This document shows positions 33,417 through 43,175 of a stretch of 64,000 nucleotides of DNA, one piece after another. Numbering within the stretch: the stretch's first letter is position 1; each line of letters starts with the position of its first letter. Below the pieces are notes generated by a model. It was not told the DNA's origin. It made no database searches and worked only from the letters and a program-made list of their open reading frames with translations. The position numbers and the translations under genes are program-made. The DNA is from GCA-2725625 sp964574215. Lineage in GTDB: Bacteria; Pseudomonadota; Alphaproteobacteria; Rhodospirillales; UBA2165. The stretch is taken from NCBI GenBank assembly GCA_964574215.1, contig CAZNLR010000014.1, positions 34,579-98,578 on the forward strand, read 5' to 3'.

Positions 33417-34175
33417 TGCTTTTTGAGCCGCGATAAGGAATTCCTTGTTGCCTTCGGGGCCGGTGATGGGACTTTCGGTGATGCCGAGAACCTCCCAATC
33501 CGGTAAGGAATCGAGCCACGCCGAAATTTTGCCACAGACTTCTTCGTGTAATGCCGGATCGCGAACCACGCCTTTTTTTCCTACCTGTCCCTTACCGACC
33601 TCAAACTGGGGTTTGATCAGCGCAATCAGGCAAGCGCCCTCGGATGCCAAAGCCAGGGAGGCCGGCAACAAGGTTTGCAGCCCGATAAAGCTGGCGTCGC
33701 AACAGATAAGTTCTATGGAATCAGGAATATCGGAATCCGTTAAGTGACGGGCGTTGGTCCGCTCCAATACCGCTACCCGATCGTCCTGCCTTAACTTCCA
33801 GGCTAACTGACCGTGACCGACATCAACGGCGTAAACTTTCGCGGCACCACGGGAGAGCAATACGTCGGTAAAGCCGCCGGTCGATGCGCCGACATCCAAG
33901 CACGTGCGACCGCTCACATCGATGGAAAAATGATCGAGACCATGATCGAGCTTGAGCCCGCCCCGCGACACCCAGGGACGGTCCTGGCCTTTGAGTTCAA
34001 TGGCGACATCCTCCGCCACCTGTTGACCGGCTTTGTCCATTCGCTTGGTCTCGCTATAGACCAGCCCCGCCATAATGACGGCTTGGGCGCGGCTCCTGGA
34101 GTCCACCAGGCCACGGTCGACGAGGATTTGATCGAGACGTTTTTTGCCAGATTTACGGGTCCCGGAACCGGACAA
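33414..34175 (-). CDS. tlyA: TlyA-family rRNA (cytidine-2'-O)-methyltransferase / hemolysin-like
   Basis: This 253-residue protein begins with an S4 RNA-binding domain ('KKRLDQILVDRGLVDSRSRAQAVIMAGLVYS', about 12-42). An FtsJ-type SAM methyltransferase follows ('SRGGLKLDHGLDHFSIDVSGRTCLDVGASTGGFTDVLLSRGAAKVYAVDVGHGQLAWKLRQD', then 'FEVGKGQVGKKGVVRD'). TlyA methylates rRNA ribose 2'-OH at cytidines in mycobacteria; in proteobacteria the target is not well established. It starts two bases after the dxs stop, as in many Alphaproteobacteria. Confidence 0.94.
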   Translation of the reverse strand: MSGSGTRKSGKKRLDQILVDRGLVDSRSRAQAVIMAGLVYSETKRMDKAGQQVAEDVAIELKGQDRPWVSRGGLKLDHGLDHFSIDVSGRTCLDVGASTGGFTDVLLSRGAAKVYAVDVGHGQLAWKLRQDDRVAVLERTNARHLTDSDIPDSIELICCDASFIGLQTLLPASLALASEGACLIALIKPQFEVGKGQVGKKGVVRDPALHEEVCGKISAWLDSLPDWEVLGITESPITGPEGNKEFLIAAQKA

Positions 34176-34177
34176 AC

Positions 34178-36112
34178 TTAGGCGCTCGCCGGTCTTTCAC
34201 CCTGATCACCGGCGCTAATCTCACCAAGCGCATGCAGGGCTGTGGTGACGATATCGGATTTGCTCAGGCCGGCAAGTTCATATTGTTTTTCCGGCTTGTC
34301 CTGGTCGATGAAAATGTCGGGCAATGTCATCGACCGGAATTTCAACCCTTGGTCCAGCGCCCCTTCATTGGCCAGGAACTGCAAGACATGGCCGCCGAAA
34401 CCGCCGACGGCGCCTTCTTCGATGGTGATCAAGGCTTCATGCTCCTTGGCCAGACGCAGTACCATTTCCTGATCAAACGGTTTCGCAAAGCGCGCATCGG
34501 CAACCGTTGTCGACCAACCCAAGGACGCCAATTCGTCGGCGGCGGCCAGGACTTCTCCGAGACGTCCACCCAGGCTTAAAATAGCGACGGAAGAACCTTC
34601 CCGCAGGATACGTCCTTTGCCGATTTCAAGCGGAACGCCCCTTTCGGGCAATTCCACGCCCCTGCCCTCTCCTCGCGGATAGCGGAAGGCCGACGGGCGG
34701 TCATCAATGGCAACGGCCGTGGCAACCATATGCTTAAGCTCAGCCTCATCGGCGGCAGCCATCACCACGAAATTGGGCAGGGCGGCCAGATAACCGATAT
34801 CGAACGAACCGGCATGGGTCGCGCCATCGGCACCGACTAAACCCGCCCGGTCAATGGCAAAACGGACCGGTAAATTTTGAATGGCAACATCGTGGACAAC
34901 CTGGTCATAGGCCCGCTGCAAGAAGGTCGAATATATGGCGCAAAAAGGTTTGTATCCTTCGGTGGCCATGCCGGCGGCAAAAGTAACCGCGTGTTGTTCG
35001 GCAATGCCGACATCGAAGCATCTGTCGGGATAGGCCTCGGCCAGTTTATCCAGCCCGGTCCCCGACGGCATGGCGGCGGAAACGGCAACGATTTTTTTGT
35101 CGCGCTCGGCTTCCTGTTTAAGGGCTTCGGCAAAAACACCCGTATAGGACGGCGCGTTGGATTTCGGCTTGTTCTGCTTGCCGGTGACAACATCGAATTT
35201 ATTCACGCCGTGATACTTGTCGGGCGCCGTTTCGGCGGGCTCGTAGCCGTGCCCTTTCTCCGTCACCACGTGAAGCAGGACGGGTCCTTCGTCTTCGGTA
35301 TCGCGCAGATTTTTCAGGACCGGCAGCAAATGCTCCAAATTATGGCCGTCAACCGGGCCGATATAGAAGAACCCAAGTTCTTCAAACAACGTACCGCCGG
35401 TGAGAATGCCGCGGGCATATTCCTCGGCCCGCCGCGCCGTCTCTTCCAGGCGGCGTGGAAACTTGCCGGCGACTTCCTTGGCGAAGTGACGGATCGACCG
35501 GTATGGTTTGGACGAAATCAACCGCGACAGATAAGCGCTCATGGCGCCGACCGGTGGTGCGATGGACATATCATTGTCGTTGAGGATAACGATCAGCCGG
35601 GAATCCATGGAACCGGCGTTATTCATGGCTTCATAAGCCATGCCGGCGCTCATGGCGCCGTCGCCTATCACCGCGATAACGTTGCAGGGGTCTTCGGCCA
35701 AGTCGCGCGCAACGGCCATGCCCAGCCCGGCAGAAATCGAAGTGGAACTGTGGGCCGTGCCGAACGGGTCGTATTCACTTTCGGTCCGTTTGGTAAAACC
35801 GGACAATCCACCACCTTGGCGGAGGGTGCGAATGCGGTCGCGTCTGCCGGTGAGGATTTTGTGAGGATAGGCCTGATGGCTGACATCCCAAATCAAGCGG
35901 TCGTTGGGTGTGTCAAACACGTGATGCAAGGCAGCGGTAAGTTCAACCACGCCCAGGCTGGCCCCAAGATGGCCGCCGGTAATCGAAACCGCATCAATGG
36001 TTTCGGTTCGAATTTCATCAGCCAGCTGTTTGAGCTGTTCAATGGAAAACTCACGAATATCGGCAGGATCGGATACCGTATCCAGTAAAGGTGTTTTGCT
36101 ATTTTGCGTCAC
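34178..36112 (-). CDS. dxs: 1-deoxy-D-xylulose-5-phosphate synthase
   Basis: This 644-residue thiamine-diphosphate enzyme condenses pyruvate with glyceraldehyde-3-phosphate, the entry step of the MEP isoprenoid pathway. It has 'ITGGHLGASLGVVELTAALHHVF', the ThDP motif 'VIGDGAMSAGMAYEAMNNAG' ending in 'NDNDMSI', 'FVDRAGLVGADGATHAGSFD'-like text ('FAIDRAGLVGADGATHAG'), and the transketolase C-terminal domain. It forms a leftward cluster with ispA upstream and tlyA downstream, and its stop is two bases from the tlyA start. Confidence 0.97.
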   Translation of the reverse strand: MTQNSKTPLLDTVSDPADIREFSIEQLKQLADEIRTETIDAVSITGGHLGASLGVVELTAALHHVFDTPNDRLIWDVSHQAYPHKILTGRRDRIRTLRQGGGLSGFTKRTESEYDPFGTAHSSTSISAGLGMAVARDLAEDPCNVIAVIGDGAMSAGMAYEAMNNAGSMDSRLIVILNDNDMSIAPPVGAMSAYLSRLISSKPYRSIRHFAKEVAGKFPRRLEETARRAEEYARGILTGGTLFEELGFFYIGPVDGHNLEHLLPVLKNLRDTEDEGPVLLHVVTEKGHGYEPAETAPDKYHGVNKFDVVTGKQNKPKSNAPSYTGVFAEALKQEAERDKKIVAVSAAMPSGTGLDKLAEAYPDRCFDVGIAEQHAVTFAAGMATEGYKPFCAIYSTFLQRAYDQVVHDVAIQNLPVRFAIDRAGLVGADGATHAGSFDIGYLAALPNFVVMAAADEAELKHMVATAVAIDDRPSAFRYPRGEGRGVELPERGVPLEIGKGRILREGSSVAILSLGGRLGEVLAAADELASLGWSTTVADARFAKPFDQEMVLRLAKEHEALITIEEGAVGGFGGHVLQFLANEGALDQGLKFRSMTLPDIFIDQDKPEKQYELAGLSKSDIVTTALHALGEISAGDQGERPASA

Positions 36113-36189
36113 GTTTAAACCTTTCGGCCCCCACTGACCATTTCGGGTATATTCTTGGTTTTCGACCGATTCATATAAATAAATTTATA

Positions 36190-37077
36190 TTATTTACGCC
36201 GATTCACAACAAATTCCGCTAATTCCTTCAATAGATTGCCTTTTTCCTGAAAAACCTCAAGATGTTTTATTGCCTGATTGCTTAGAATCTCAGCCTGTTC
36301 CCTGGCCCGTTCCTGGCCCAAAAGCGATACAAAAGTAGCTTTTCCGGCGGCCTCATCCTTATTGGTGGCTTTCCCGAGTTCTTCTTGGTTGCCTTCAACA
36401 TCCAGTAAATCGTCGGTTATTTGAAAGGCCAGTCCCAAATCGTGGGCGTAGGCGTTCAGCATATGGCGCTGATTTTCCCCCGCTTTGCCGAGAATGGCGC
36501 CGGCCTGGCAGGACACGCTTATCAGCGCGCCGGTTTTCAAACGTTGCAGGCGGGTAACTTCGGGCATGTCGAGATCGTGATCGGCGGCGACCAGATCCAG
36601 CATTTGTCCGCCGACCATGCCATGGGCGCCGATGGCCTTGGCCAGCTCAACGGTCAATTCGCACCGGACACTTGCCGACGGATGGCTCCGATCATCGCCC
36701 AGCACCTCGAACGCCAGGGTAAGCAGGGCATCGCCGGCCAGAATCGCGGTGGCTTCATCGAATTCGATATGGCAGGTCGGCCGTCCCCGGCGGAGATCAT
36801 CATCGTCCATGGCCGGCAAATCATCATGGATAAGCGAATAGGTGTGCACCATTTCAATTGCCGCCGCCACCCGTTCAGAGCAGTGTCGTGACACATTGAA
36901 CAAATCGGCGCAGCTGATCACCAAAAAGGGCCGCAGTCTTTTGCCGCCGGCCATCACCGAGTAGCGCATGGCGTCGATAACCTGGGCTTCCGGGCCGTCG
37001 CCTGCCGGTATCAGTTTGTCGAGCGCGGCCTCGGTGAGTTGCGCCGTTACTTTCAGCGCTTCTTCAAATGAACTCAA
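36190..37077 (-). CDS. ispA: Polyprenyl (farnesyl/geranylgeranyl-type) diphosphate synthase
   Basis: This 295-residue enzyme is a short-chain trans-prenyl synthase. The first aspartate-rich motif is 'YSLIHDDLPAMDDDDLRRG', the second 'FQITDDLLD'; 'GGKRLRPFLVISCADLF' and 'AIEMVHTYSLIHDD' are conserved. The CLD position two residues before the first motif (Ser, Leu near 'YSLIHDD') is like FPP synthases. It should make farnesyl diphosphate for ubiquinone, hopanoid or undecaprenyl synthesis. It lies 10 bases after xseB and 77 bases ahead of dxs. Chain length is inferred. Confidence 0.95.
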   Translation of the reverse strand: MSSFEEALKVTAQLTEAALDKLIPAGDGPEAQVIDAMRYSVMAGGKRLRPFLVISCADLFNVSRHCSERVAAAIEMVHTYSLIHDDLPAMDDDDLRRGRPTCHIEFDEATAILAGDALLTLAFEVLGDDRSHPSASVRCELTVELAKAIGAHGMVGGQMLDLVAADHDLDMPEVTRLQRLKTGALISVSCQAGAILGKAGENQRHMLNAYAHDLGLAFQITDDLLDVEGNQEELGKATNKDEAAGKATFVSLLGQERAREQAEILSNQAIKHLEVFQEKGNLLKELAEFVVNRRK

Positions 37078-37086
37078 GGAGTCCCC

Positions 37087-37338
37087 CTATTCTATATCTG
37101 CCGGTTCAGCCGTCGCTTCACCGTCTTCGCCGACGCTGATCTTATCGATCCGGGCCTTGGCTTCCCTCAGCTTGGCCTCGCAATGCTTCTTCAAAAACGT
37201 ACCGCGCTCATAGGCGCTGATCGCATCGTCCAGCTTGTTCGATCCTTGCTCCAGATCACCGACGATTTCCTCCAACTCTTCAAGGGCGTCTTCGAAACTC
37301 ATTTTCGCGATATCCGCGGGAATTTTCTTGTCGGCCAT
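37087..37338 (-). CDS. xseB: Exodeoxyribonuclease VII small subunit
   Basis: This 83-residue helical protein matches XseB: 'MSFEDALEELEEIVGDLEQGSNKLDDAISAYERGTFLKKHCEAKLREAKARIDKISVG'. It binds the XseA subunit and is needed for the exonuclease that degrades single-stranded DNA. xseA is not here. The xseB-ispA-dxs arrangement is a common proteobacterial order. The acidic tail (about 70-83) is typical in Alphaproteobacteria. Confidence 0.95.
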   Translation of the reverse strand: MADKKIPADIAKMSFEDALEELEEIVGDLEQGSNKLDDAISAYERGTFLKKHCEAKLREAKARIDKISVGEDGEATAEPADIE

Positions 37339-37417
37339 CAGTCCCGTCCACTCAGTTTATTCGCGGCGACTATAGCCTTCGGGAGGCGGCGGGGGCAAGT
37401 CGGGGGTAGAGCTAATT

Positions 37418-38344
37418 TTACGCCGCCATCATCGCCGCCACATGAACAGCAGCGCTGTCGGCAAGGGCTTCGAGATCGTAGCCGCCTTCCAGGGTCGAAA
37501 CCACCCTGCCGCCACTGCATTGGGCTCCAACAATGAGCAACTCTTCCGTTACCCAGGCGAAATCTTCGGTCATCACGTCAAGCTGGCACAGCGGGTCGCG
37601 GATATGGGCGTCGAAACCGGCGGATATCATCAGAAGGTCGGGTGCAAAGTCCCGAAGCGCCGGCAGAATGTGATCGCGATAAGCGGCCCGGAAAGGGTCC
37701 GAACCGGAACCGGGACTGAGAGGCACGTTCACGATGTTACCGATACCGGTCTCGCTGGCCGCACCGGTGCCGGGATAGGCCGGATATTGATGGCTGGACG
37801 CATAAAACAGGCTGGCGTCATTTTCGAACATATGCTGGGTGCCGTTGCCGTGATGAACGTCGAAATCCACGACGGCGACTCTGTCCACGCCGTGTGCCCG
37901 CTGAGCATGACGCGCACCAATAGCCACATTGTTAAACAGGCAAAATCCCATGGCCTGCGCGGCTTCGGCATGATGGCCGGGTGGCCTCAAGGCGCAAAAA
38001 GCGTTGGCCGCGCCGCCCGACATCACCAGATCAACGGCGGCGCAGATACCGCCAACCGCCCGCAAGGCCGCCTCCCCCGATGCCGGCGACATGAAAGTAT
38101 CGGGATCAAGTGCGCGGTAGCCCTCCTCCGGCACCGCCTCAAATATTTTTTCCACATAGGCCGGATCGTGCACCAGGTGAATCACCTCGGGGTCGGTTTT
38201 CGGCGCCTCAACCCGCATGAGGTCTTCGAAGGCGGGTTCAGCCAAAGCCACCTCGATCGCCCGCAAGCGGCCGCCGTTTTCCGGATGCTGCGGCCCGGGC
38301 TCATGTTCGATGCATATCGGGTGACTATAAAAAGCGGTCGTCAC
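37418..38344 (-). CDS. Histone-deacetylase-fold family protein
   Basis: This 308-residue protein has the arginase/deacetylase fold of class II HDAC-like enzymes. Motifs are 'RPPGHHAEAAQAMGFCLFNNVAIGARHAQ' (active-site His pair), 'VAVVDFDVHHGNGTQHMFENDASLFYASSHQYPAYPGTG' (Asp and His zinc ligands) and 'LMISAGFDAHIRDPLC' (second Asp). Bacterial members remove acetyl groups from polyamines or proteins. The motifs are intact, so it should be active. It lies 80 bases upstream of xseB in the same direction and probably heads that operon or is just next to it. Confidence 0.93.
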   Translation of the reverse strand: MTTAFYSHPICIEHEPGPQHPENGGRLRAIEVALAEPAFEDLMRVEAPKTDPEVIHLVHDPAYVEKIFEAVPEEGYRALDPDTFMSPASGEAALRAVGGICAAVDLVMSGGAANAFCALRPPGHHAEAAQAMGFCLFNNVAIGARHAQRAHGVDRVAVVDFDVHHGNGTQHMFENDASLFYASSHQYPAYPGTGAASETGIGNIVNVPLSPGSGSDPFRAAYRDHILPALRDFAPDLLMISAGFDAHIRDPLCQLDVMTEDFAWVTEELLIVGAQCSGGRVVSTLEGGYDLEALADSAAVHVAAMMAA

Positions 38345-38608
38345 GGAATTTCTCCCTCAAAACAGCGCCCGGCAAATCAGCGCCTGGCACCCTTTTATCA
38401 TACGGATCAATGAATTGTTATCTGTTGCATTACCTCTAAAGATTGAACACTTCACCTTTATTATTTAGATTTATCGAATATTGGGCGATCCGCCATTGGT
38501 AAATCGAAGTTCCGCCAGCTGGAACAACGGCAACCAATTGAAATCTGGTTTTTACCGGTTTGGCTGACATACGAACCTCGTTCTCGGGGGAACGGGAGAA
38601 TTGGAAGA

Positions 38609-39955
38609 ATGAGCCGACAAAACAAAACGAAGAACACCTACAAAATTTGCGCCATCGCAGTTGCCGTGGCGTTGGGCTCCGCCGTTGCCTTGCCGGTTCT
38701 GGCACAGGACGGACCGCGGTTGAGCCAGGACCAGCGTCGCGCCATCATTCAAAATTTACCTGACGCCGAACGGCAAAAGTTCTTCGCGCTGAGCCCGGAG
38801 GAAAAACGGGCGTTTTTCCGAAAACGCGCCGCCACCGCAGGTAATAAATCGGCGAAACCGGGCGTCAAATCCGGCGGCGGCTTTAACAAACCGCCGCCCC
38901 CACTCGTCGAACTGGCCGAGGTAATCCGTGAACCCTTGGTGCAGACCTTTCCCATCACGGGACGCCTGGTGGCCAACCAGAAAAGTGCCGTCGCCGCCCG
39001 CATCAAAGGAAACATTGCCAAAATTTTCGTTGAGGTCGGCGATCGCGTCATTGCCGGACAGGTTCTCGCCGAACTGGAAACCGACCGTTTGAAACTGGAA
39101 GCCGACCTGCGAAGCGCCGAAGTCCACCAAGCCCGCGCCAAATGGAAATCGGCGCAGGCGCAGGTTGACCTTCTCAACCAGGAATTAAAAAGACTGCAAC
39201 GGTTGCGCAAGTCGGCCGCTTTCAGCCAGGCACGGTTCGAGGACAAAAAGCAGGAAGTGGTTAAAGCCCAGGCTTCGGTGGATGAAACGGCAGCCTCCTT
39301 GCGCAAGGCCAAGGCGCAGCGCGATCTGGCCCGCATCGATTTGAAGGACACTTCCATCCGGGCGCCGTTCGCCGGCGCGGTCGTGGTTCGCCATATTTCG
39401 CCGGGAACCTACGTCAATGCCGGCGCAGCCATCGTCACGTTGCTGGATGACGAAACCATGGAGATCGAAGCCGATGTGCCTTCCGTCCGGCTCGGCGGGC
39501 TGACCGCCGGCACCAACGTCAAAGTACAGATAGATTCAAAAACGAAAATCAACGCCAAGGTGCGGGCTGTCATACCCGATGAAAACCCTTTGGCGCGCAC
39601 GCGGGCGGTCCGCCTGAAACCCGAACAAAACAGTGCGAAACATAAATTGGTCGCCAATCAAAGCGTCGTCGTCGAGGTGCCCCAGGGTGAAAGCCGCACG
39701 GTGACCACCGTACCCAAAGACGCCATCGTCAGCCGCCAATCGGGAAAAATCGTGTTCCTGTTTCAAGGCGGCAAGGTACAGCCGGCACCGGTGGAAATCG
39801 GCGCGGCCTTCAGCGGCAAATTCGAAATCGTGACAGGCTTGAAGCCCGGCCAAAAGGTGGTGGTCAAAGGCAATGAATTACTGCGGCCCGGCCAACGGGT
39901 CAGGGTCAGACGGGGCGCACCCCGGGTAGGTGAAGCAAATGGGAGCAAAAGCTGA
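38609..39955 (+). CDS. RND efflux periplasmic adaptor (membrane fusion protein)
   Basis: This 448-residue protein is the adaptor of an RND-type efflux system. A Sec signal ('ICAIAVAVALGSAVALPVLAQ') is followed by a polar segment (about 35-90, 'NLPDAERQKFFALSPEEKRAFFRKRA'). Then come the biotinyl-lipoyl part 'ARIKGNIAKIFVEVGDRVIAGQVLAELE', a coiled-coil hairpin (about 150-230), and the second lipoyl half 'LKDTSIRAPFAGAVVVRHISPGTYVNAGAAIVTLLDDE'. A barrel and membrane-proximal domain end it. The stop overlaps the pump start by one base (TGATG at 39953-39957). No outer-membrane channel gene is present, so it probably uses a shared TolC. Confidence 0.93.
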   Translation: MSRQNKTKNTYKICAIAVAVALGSAVALPVLAQDGPRLSQDQRRAIIQNLPDAERQKFFALSPEEKRAFFRKRAATAGNKSAKPGVKSGGGFNKPPPPLVELAEVIREPLVQTFPITGRLVANQKSAVAARIKGNIAKIFVEVGDRVIAGQVLAELETDRLKLEADLRSAEVHQARAKWKSAQAQVDLLNQELKRLQRLRKSAAFSQARFEDKKQEVVKAQASVDETAASLRKAKAQRDLARIDLKDTSIRAPFAGAVVVRHISPGTYVNAGAAIVTLLDDETMEIEADVPSVRLGGLTAGTNVKVQIDSKTKINAKVRAVIPDENPLARTRAVRLKPEQNSAKHKLVANQSVVVEVPQGESRTVTTVPKDAIVSRQSGKIVFLFQGGKVQPAPVEIGAAFSGKFEIVTGLKPGQKVVVKGNELLRPGQRVRVRRGAPRVGEANGSKS

Positions 39956-42900
39956 TGCCGTTGATTGAACTCGCCATAAAACGGCCCATCGCCGTTCTGT
40001 CGGTGGTTCTCATGGTGGTGCTGATGGGTTTTGTCGCTTTGCGGATAATCCCCATTCAATTGACTCCCGATCTGCGCAAACCGGTGGTCGCCATTTATAC
40101 GGTTTGGACCGGGTCCTCCCCAACCGAAGTGGAACGGGAAATCACCAATCGGCAGGAAGAGGCCTTGACCGGGCTCGACGGGTTGGAGGAAATTTCGTCT
40201 TCGTCCCGTGACGGCATGGCGCGCATTCGCCTTGAGTTCAGCATGGACACCAACATGGACAAGGTGCTGATGCTGTTGGGCAACTCGCTGACTAATATTT
40301 CCGGCATGCCCGAAGAAGCCAAGCAACCCCGCATCCGGACGCGTGATTCGGAAGACAATCCCATCGCCTGGTTCGTAATCAAAAAACTGCCGGGCAATGA
40401 ACGTGATATTCAGACCTACGGCGCCTTTTTGCAGGACTTCGTCGGCGATCGTCTGGAACGCATTCCCGGCATTGCCCTCTCCAATGTTTATGGCGGCAAG
40501 CGCAGAGAATTGAAGGTCATCGTCGATCCGCAAAAAATGGCGCGGTTCGGCATGACGGTTTCTGATATCGTCCAGGCAATCCGCGGCAACAACGCCTCGG
40601 TTTCCGCCGGTGTCATAGAGGAAGGCAAACGCCGCTACATCGTCAGGACCGACAACGAACTGGTTAATGTGGATAGGGTGCAAAGCCTTATTCTGCGCAC
40701 CCAGGTTGATCCCAACACCGGACGGATCGCCAGGGTCAGGGTTGCCGATCTGGCGGAAGTCATGTTCGACTATCAAAGAGCCTCCACCTACATCCTCAAT
40801 GACGGCGACAGTGCAGTCGTCGCCAATGTGATCCGCGACACCGGTGTTAACGTTATCGAAGTAATGAAAAACGTGCGGGCCGCCGTTAAAGAGCTCAACG
40901 AAGGCGTGTTGGTGCAGGCCGGTCTGAAAATGAAACAGGTTCACGACGATACCGTCTACATCAATTCGGCTTTGCGGCTGGTACAACAGAACATCCTGGT
41001 CGGTGGGACGTTGGCGGCATTGATCCTGCTCATCTTCCTGCGCTCCATCAGGGCCACACTGGTGATCTCGTTGGCCATCCCCGTTTCGGTAATCGGATCC
41101 TTCGTCGCCATGGCGGCGCTGGGCCGCTCAATCAATGTGATATCCCTCGCCGGTATCGCCTTTGCCGTCGGTATGGTGGTGGACGCGGCCATCGTCGTCC
41201 TGGAGAATATTTTCCGTCTCCGGCAGCAGGGCAAATCCCCCTTCGAGGCCGCTTTAAACGGCGCCAAGCAGGTCTGGGGCGCGGTCTTCGTATCGGCGCT
41301 GACAACGGTGATGGTGTTCGTGCCAATCCTGGTGATGAAACTGGAGGTCGGTCAGCTCTTCCGGGACATCGCTGTGGCAATTTCCGTCGCGGTTCTATTG
41401 TCACTCGTTGTATCCATCACCGTGATCCCGGCCCTCGCCAACAAAATTCTTGCGGGTCCCGTCAAAGATAGGGCTCATGGCCTGCCCTTGCCCGTGTTCG
41501 ATCAATTTGCCCGTCTCTTTTACCGTTTGGTGATCGGCTACACCCGACGGGTGATCGGCAGGAAAACACTTTCGATTGCGGTTATTGCCGTGGTCTGCGG
41601 TGTTACCGGAGTTGCAACGTGGCAGTTCCTGCCCAAACTGGAATACCTGCCAGAGGGCAACCGCAATCTGATCATTGCCCGCATATCAACGCCGCCCGGC
41701 TATAATATCGATTCCATCAGAGAAATTGCCGGTAAAACGTTCAACCAGATCCGGCCTCATCTGGCCTCTGAAACCGGCCCCGAATCCAAACCGGGCGAAC
41801 CGGCGAAGATGGATCGCTTCTGGTTCGTCATTCGTCGCGGCTTCACCATTGCCGCCGCCGCCGCCGTCGACCCGACACGAGTGCGGGAACTGATCCCGGT
41901 TATCCGGAAAGCCATTTTCAGCAATCCCGGCACCAGGGGATTTGTTTTCCAGACGTCGCTATTCGGTCGGGGTTTCGGCGGTGGGCGCAATATCAATCTC
42001 GACATATCCGGTCCCGAACTGGACGATGTTTTGGATGTGGCGGGACGCGCCAACGAGATCGTCTCGCGCCTATTCCCCCGGCCCCTCGGCAATCAAATTC
42101 GCGTGAATCCGGGTCTGCAGAATGCCAACCCGGAATTGCGTCTGATCCCCAATCCCCGCGCCATGTCCGACAACGGTATAACGGCGCGCGAGTTGGGAGA
42201 AACGGTGGACGCCTTTAATAGCGGCATGCGGGTGGCCGAGGTGACGATCGGCGGCGATCTCGTCGATTTGACGCTGCAGGGTCCGGAACGGCAGATATCA
42301 AAAACGGAAGGCATTAATAATCTGCCGGTGGTGACCAGATCGGGTTTGGTACTGCCGGCCAGTTCCCTGGCCCGCATCGACGTTACCTCCAGCCCCAATG
42401 AAATCCGGCATCTGGAACGCCAGCGCACGGTTAGCCTGCGCATTCGACCGTCACAGGATATCCCGTTGGAGGTCGCCATGGACAAAGTGCGGTCCGACGT
42501 TATGGACAAACTAAGGCAGGAAGGACTACCGCCGGGCATTACCCTCGGCATGGGCGGTACCGCCGATACGCTCACCAAGACCTTCGACAGCATGGTGATC
42601 AATCTGCTGCTCGCCTTGGTGATTGTTTATCTGGTGATGGCGATCCTGTTCGAAAGCTTTGTCTACCCGTTCATAATCATGTTTTCGGTTCCCTTGGCGA
42701 CTGCAGGCGGGGTTGCCGGATTGGCGCTTTTGAATTTGATCAAATTCCAGGCTCTGGACATGCTGACCTTGCTGGGCTTCGTTATTTTGATCGGCATCGT
42801 GGTCAACAACGCCATTCTGCTGGTGCATCAAACCCTCATCCATGTGCGGGAAGAAAATATGGCGGTGATCGATGCGATTATGGAGGCCACCAGCAATCGG

Positions 42901-43137
42901 ATTCGCCCGATTTTCATGTCCACCCTGACCAGCGTGTTCGGCATGCTGCCGTTGGCATTATTTCCGGGCGCGGGCTCGGAACTATACAGGGGGCTGGGAT
43001 CGGTGGTTATTGGCGGTTTATCGTTGTCTGCTATCCTGACGCTGCTTATTATTCCGCCGTTACTTAGCCTATTCTCGTTCGCCTTGGTAAAAAAGACAAA
43101 AGCCGTTACAGTAAACGCGCCGTCACCGGCGGAATAA
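39955..43137 (+). CDS. RND efflux pump permease (AcrB-type)
   Basis: This 1060-residue inner-membrane pump has twelve predicted helices and two large periplasmic loops. The N-terminus is 'IELAIKRPIAVLSVVLMVVLMGFVALRIIPIQLTPD', and 'VGMVVDAAIVVLENIFRLRQQG' in the fourth helix carries the Asp pair of the proton path. The second half has 'YLVMAILFESFVYPFIIMFSVPLATAGG' and 'LLGFVILIGIVVNNAILLVHQ'. The type resembles the HAE1 family, but also has the 'TRLNP...IRVNPGLQNANPELRLI' porter text of other RND classes; the substrate is not determinable. It is coupled to the adaptor upstream. A gene for an ArsR regulator follows 38 bases later. Confidence 0.93.
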   Translation: MPLIELAIKRPIAVLSVVLMVVLMGFVALRIIPIQLTPDLRKPVVAIYTVWTGSSPTEVEREITNRQEEALTGLDGLEEISSSSRDGMARIRLEFSMDTNMDKVLMLLGNSLTNISGMPEEAKQPRIRTRDSEDNPIAWFVIKKLPGNERDIQTYGAFLQDFVGDRLERIPGIALSNVYGGKRRELKVIVDPQKMARFGMTVSDIVQAIRGNNASVSAGVIEEGKRRYIVRTDNELVNVDRVQSLILRTQVDPNTGRIARVRVADLAEVMFDYQRASTYILNDGDSAVVANVIRDTGVNVIEVMKNVRAAVKELNEGVLVQAGLKMKQVHDDTVYINSALRLVQQNILVGGTLAALILLIFLRSIRATLVISLAIPVSVIGSFVAMAALGRSINVISLAGIAFAVGMVVDAAIVVLENIFRLRQQGKSPFEAALNGAKQVWGAVFVSALTTVMVFVPILVMKLEVGQLFRDIAVAISVAVLLSLVVSITVIPALANKILAGPVKDRAHGLPLPVFDQFARLFYRLVIGYTRRVIGRKTLSIAVIAVVCGVTGVATWQFLPKLEYLPEGNRNLIIARISTPPGYNIDSIREIAGKTFNQIRPHLASETGPESKPGEPAKMDRFWFVIRRGFTIAAAAAVDPTRVRELIPVIRKAIFSNPGTRGFVFQTSLFGRGFGGGRNINLDISGPELDDVLDVAGRANEIVSRLFPRPLGNQIRVNPGLQNANPELRLIPNPRAMSDNGITARELGETVDAFNSGMRVAEVTIGGDLVDLTLQGPERQISKTEGINNLPVVTRSGLVLPASSLARIDVTSSPNEIRHLERQRTVSLRIRPSQDIPLEVAMDKVRSDVMDKLRQEGLPPGITLGMGGTADTLTKTFDSMVINLLLALVIVYLVMAILFESFVYPFIIMFSVPLATAGGVAGLALLNLIKFQALDMLTLLGFVILIGIVVNNAILLVHQTLIHVREENMAVIDAIMEATSNRIRPIFMSTLTSVFGMLPLALFPGAGSELYRGLGSVVIGGLSLSAILTLLIIPPLLSLFSFALVKKTKAVTVNAPSPAE

Positions 43138-43175
43138 CCCAATAGAATTTTAAGGGACAGATTGCGGAGCCTTTA

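Noticed and set aside
34877..36088. Long rightward open frame (403 codons) opposite dxs
   Set aside because: It is an antisense frame kept open by the codon use of dxs on the other strand. It has no ribosome site or recognisable domain, and dxs is certain.
39763..40986. Leftward 407-codon frame opposite the RND adaptor and pump
   Set aside because: Antisense to two firmly identified genes; no domain pattern and no ribosome site.
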